Below the pieces are notes generated by a model, which did not search any database, was not told the origin of the DNA, and saw only the letters and a program-made list of their open reading frames with translations. The translations under genes were made by a program, and so were the position numbers. From Phalacrocorax aristotelis (taxonomy: Eukaryota; Chordata; Aves; Suliformes; Phalacrocoracidae): a stretch of DNA of 64,000 bases. The DNA lies in the NCBI RefSeq assembly GCF_949628215.1, contig NC_134280.1, positions 54,462,621 through 54,526,620 on the forward strand. Direction: 5' to 3'. This document shows positions 61,981 to 64,000 of this stretch, piece by piece; the stretch's first letter is position 1; the number at the start of each line of letters is the position of its first letter.

Positions 61981-64000
61981 AGAATAGACTAGCACAGAAT
62001 AGCACAGCATAATTTCAGTTAGAAAGGATATACAACAATCATCTAGTCCAACTGCCTAACCGCTGCAGGGCTGACCAAAAGTTAAAGCATATTATTGAAG
62101 GCATTACCCAAATGCCTCTTAAACACTGCCAGTCTTGGGGCATCGACCACCTCCTTAGGAAACCTGTTCCAGTGTTTGAGCACCCTCTCTGTAAAGAAAT
62201 ACTTCCTAATGTCCAGGGTGAACCTCCTCTGGTGCAGCTTTGAACCATTCCCATGCATGCTATTGCTGGAGACAGGGAAGAGAGGCTCAGCACCTCCCTC
62301 TCCATGTCCCCTCTTCAGAAAGCTGTAGAAAGCAATGAGGTCACCCCTCAGTCTCCTTTTCTCCAAGCTAGACAAGTCCAAAGCCCTCAGTCGCTCCTCA
62401 CAGGACACTTCTTCCAGCCCTTTCACCAGTTTTGCTGCCCTCCTCTGGATGCATTCGAGGACCTTTGCATCCTTCTTAAGTTGTGGGGCCCAGAACTGCA
62501 CATGGTACTCAAGATGAGGCTGCACCAACACTGAATACAGCAGGATAATCACCTCTCTTGACTGGCTGGTTATGCTGTGCTCGATGCACGCCAGGACGCG
62601 GTTTGGCCTCTGGGCTCCCAGGGCACACTGCTGACTCGTAACGAGCCTGCTGTCAACCAGCACCCCCAGATCACTTTCCGCAGGGCTGCTCTCCAGCCAC
62701 TCCTCTCCCAGTTTATACTTGTGCCTGGCGTTACTCCTTCCCAGGTGCAGAGTCTGGCATTTTGACTTGTTGAATTTCATCCCACTAATCATAGCCCAGT
62801 GCTCCAATCTATCTAAATCCCTCTGCAAGGCCTCCTGTCCCTCAAGAGAGTCAACAGCATCTCCCAGTTTGGTATCATCAGCAAACTTGATAATGGTGCA
62901 TTCAACTCCTCCACCCAGATCACTGATAAACATACTGAACAGAGCTGGCCCTACAATTGAGCCCTGAGGAACAGTGCTGGTGACCAGTCGCCAGCCAGGT
63001 GTAGCCCCATTCATTACAACCCTCTGAGCCCTGCCCTTCAGCCAGCTCGTCATCCAGCGCACCATGAACCCGCTCACCCCACAGTTGAACAACTTGTCCA
63101 GAAGGATGCTGAGAGGGACAGTATCATCAAAAGCCTTACCAAAATCCAGAAAAGCTACATCCACTGCCTTCCCTTCATCAGCTAGGTGGGTGACCTTATC
63201 ATAGAAGGATATCAAATTAGTTAAACAGGACTTCCCTTTTGTGAACCCATGCTGACTGTGCCCGATGATTGCATTATTCTTTAAATGCCTTTCAATGGTA
63301 CACAGTACAATCTTCTCCATAATTTTTCCAGGAACTGAGGCTATTCTAACAGGTCTGTAGCTTCCCAGGTCTTCCCTCACACCCTTCTTGTAAACTGGAA
63401 TAACACCGGCCTGCTTCCAGTCAGCAGGAACCTCCCCAGACTCCCAGCACCTTTGGTAGGTGATCGAGAGGGTTCCTGCCTTAACACCCACTAGCTCCTT
63501 CAGTACTCTGTGACGAACCCCATCAGGCCCCAGGGACCTGTGAACATTCAGCTGATAGAGCTGGTCCCTTATAACTTTGGTGTCAACAAACGCAGTCACT
63601 GTTCCCGCACTCATGGTTGTCCGACTCAGGGGATGGTGCAGGGTGCAGCCCAAGGTCTATCTGTATTCCTAAAGGCTGAGGCAAAAAAAAAAAAAAATAG
63701 TAGCATTGAATGCCTCTGCTTTTCCTTCATCCCTGTTAGTCAGGTGACCATCTTCAACAAGTATCAGCCCAATGTTTTCTTTAAGACCTCTTCCCACTAT
63801 TAACATACTTAAAAAAGCCTTTTTTCTTGTCTGACACAACAATGGCCAGTTTCAACTCTAAGTTTTGGCCTTTCATGTCTTCTCCCTGCATATATGAACC
63901 ACAGCTCTGTAACCTTCCTGCAAAGCCTGACCTTGCCTCACGAGAGCATATGATTTCTTTCTCCTCTTGAGCTCCACAAGGATTTCTCTCTTCAGCCATC
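61981..64000 (-). mobile_element. CR1 LINE, 3' part, continues past window end
   Basis: In the PTPRJ intron upstream of FN3 repeat E and in the same orientation as the gene. The 3' end, read on the minus strand, has GGTTAGGCAGTTGGACTAGATGATTG, then CCTTTCTAACTGAAATTATG and an ATTCT-type tail ending near 61981. The reverse-transcriptase ORF (62082-63653) is open. Upstream of it the coding match continues (KGFFKYVNSGKRS near 63781, VVSDKKKGFFKY) but is interrupted by a 15-base homopolymer at 63683-63697. It differs in sequence and tail from the 51.7-55.3 kb element. Confidence 0.92.
62082..63653 (-). CDS. CR1 ORF2 reverse transcriptase, 523-codon open frame
   Basis: Uninterrupted frame to a TAA at 62082-62084. 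Visible RT blocks are LGPDGVRHRVLKELVG, SYRPVRIASVPGKIMEKIV, QHGFTKGKSCLTNLISFYDK, FLDFGKAFDDTVPL, VPQGSIVGPALFSMFISDL and the catalytic FADD (codons 62874-62885). The C-terminal CR1 region runs to HWNRFPKEVVDAPRLAVFKR. The endonuclease lies upstream, partly outside the window. The ATG at the start is probably not the native initiation site, because the element's ORF2 extends 5' in another frame. Lack of stops over 1.5 kb suggests a fairly young insertion. Whether it is expressed cannot be told. Confidence 0.88.
   Translation of the reverse strand: MGCTLHHPLSRTTMSAGTVTAFVDTKVIRDQLYQLNVHRSLGPDGVRHRVLKELVGVKAGTLSITYQRCWESGEVPADWKQAGVIPVYKKGVREDLGSYRPVRIASVPGKIMEKIVLCTIERHLKNNAIIGHSQHGFTKGKSCLTNLISFYDKVTHLADEGKAVDVAFLDFGKAFDDTVPLSILLDKLFNCGVSGFMVRWMTSWLKGRAQRVVMNGATPGWRLVTSTVPQGSIVGPALFSMFISDLGGGVECTIIKFADDTKLGDAVDSLEGQEALQRDLDRLEHWAMISGMKFNKSKCQTLHLGRSNARHKYKLGEEWLESSPAESDLGVLVDSRLVTSQQCALGAQRPNRVLACIEHSITSQSREVIILLYSVLVQPHLEYHVQFWAPQLKKDAKVLECIQRRAAKLVKGLEEVSCEERLRALDLSSLEKRRLRGDLIAFYSFLKRGHGEGGAEPLFPVSSNSMHGNGSKLHQRRFTLDIRKYFFTERVLKHWNRFPKEVVDAPRLAVFKRHLGNAFNNML

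Overview
This is a stretch of bird nuclear genome. It has intron-rich genes with GT/AG splice sites, several CR1 LINEs (the dominant avian retroposon) including two with long reverse-transcriptase reading frames, and a solo LTR of a type common in bird introns. I cannot fix the species.

The only host gene I can support is the 3' part of PTPRJ (receptor-type tyrosine phosphatase eta, DEP-1/CD148), on the minus strand. Twenty coding exons run from 61938 down to 39655. The splice phases agree at every junction, giving one open frame of about 1,063 residues that ends at a TAG stop. In order it encodes five near-identical fibronectin type III (FN3) repeats on 267-bp exons, a more divergent extracellular region, one transmembrane helix, a basic juxtamembrane segment containing a 9-nt microexon, a single PTP catalytic domain (WPD loop, [10 protein letters not shown] signature) and a tyrosine-containing tail. 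The 5' exons lie beyond position 64000. A 3' UTR probably runs from 39654 to about 36.5 kb.

The most unusual region is 55.5-62 kb. It holds five tandem FN3 exons plus a decayed sixth copy (about 55560-55820), and the flanking intron is duplicated along with the exons. The array carries a solo LTR (58345-58914, 5-bp target duplication AATGC). A 5'-truncated but long CR1 (about 51740-55288, plus strand) adjoins it on one side and a minus-strand CR1 with a 523-codon reverse-transcriptase ORF (about 61981 to beyond 64000) on the other.

Positions 1 to about 36500 look intergenic. I found only CR1 fragments, short tandem repeats, homopolymers and one GC-rich, CpG-island-like block at 27.4-28.3 kb. 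I saw no rRNA, tRNA, CRISPR array or prokaryotic system. The nearest thing to a new observation is the recent expansion of FN3 exons in PTPRJ, with repeat-specific gain and loss of glycosylation sequons.
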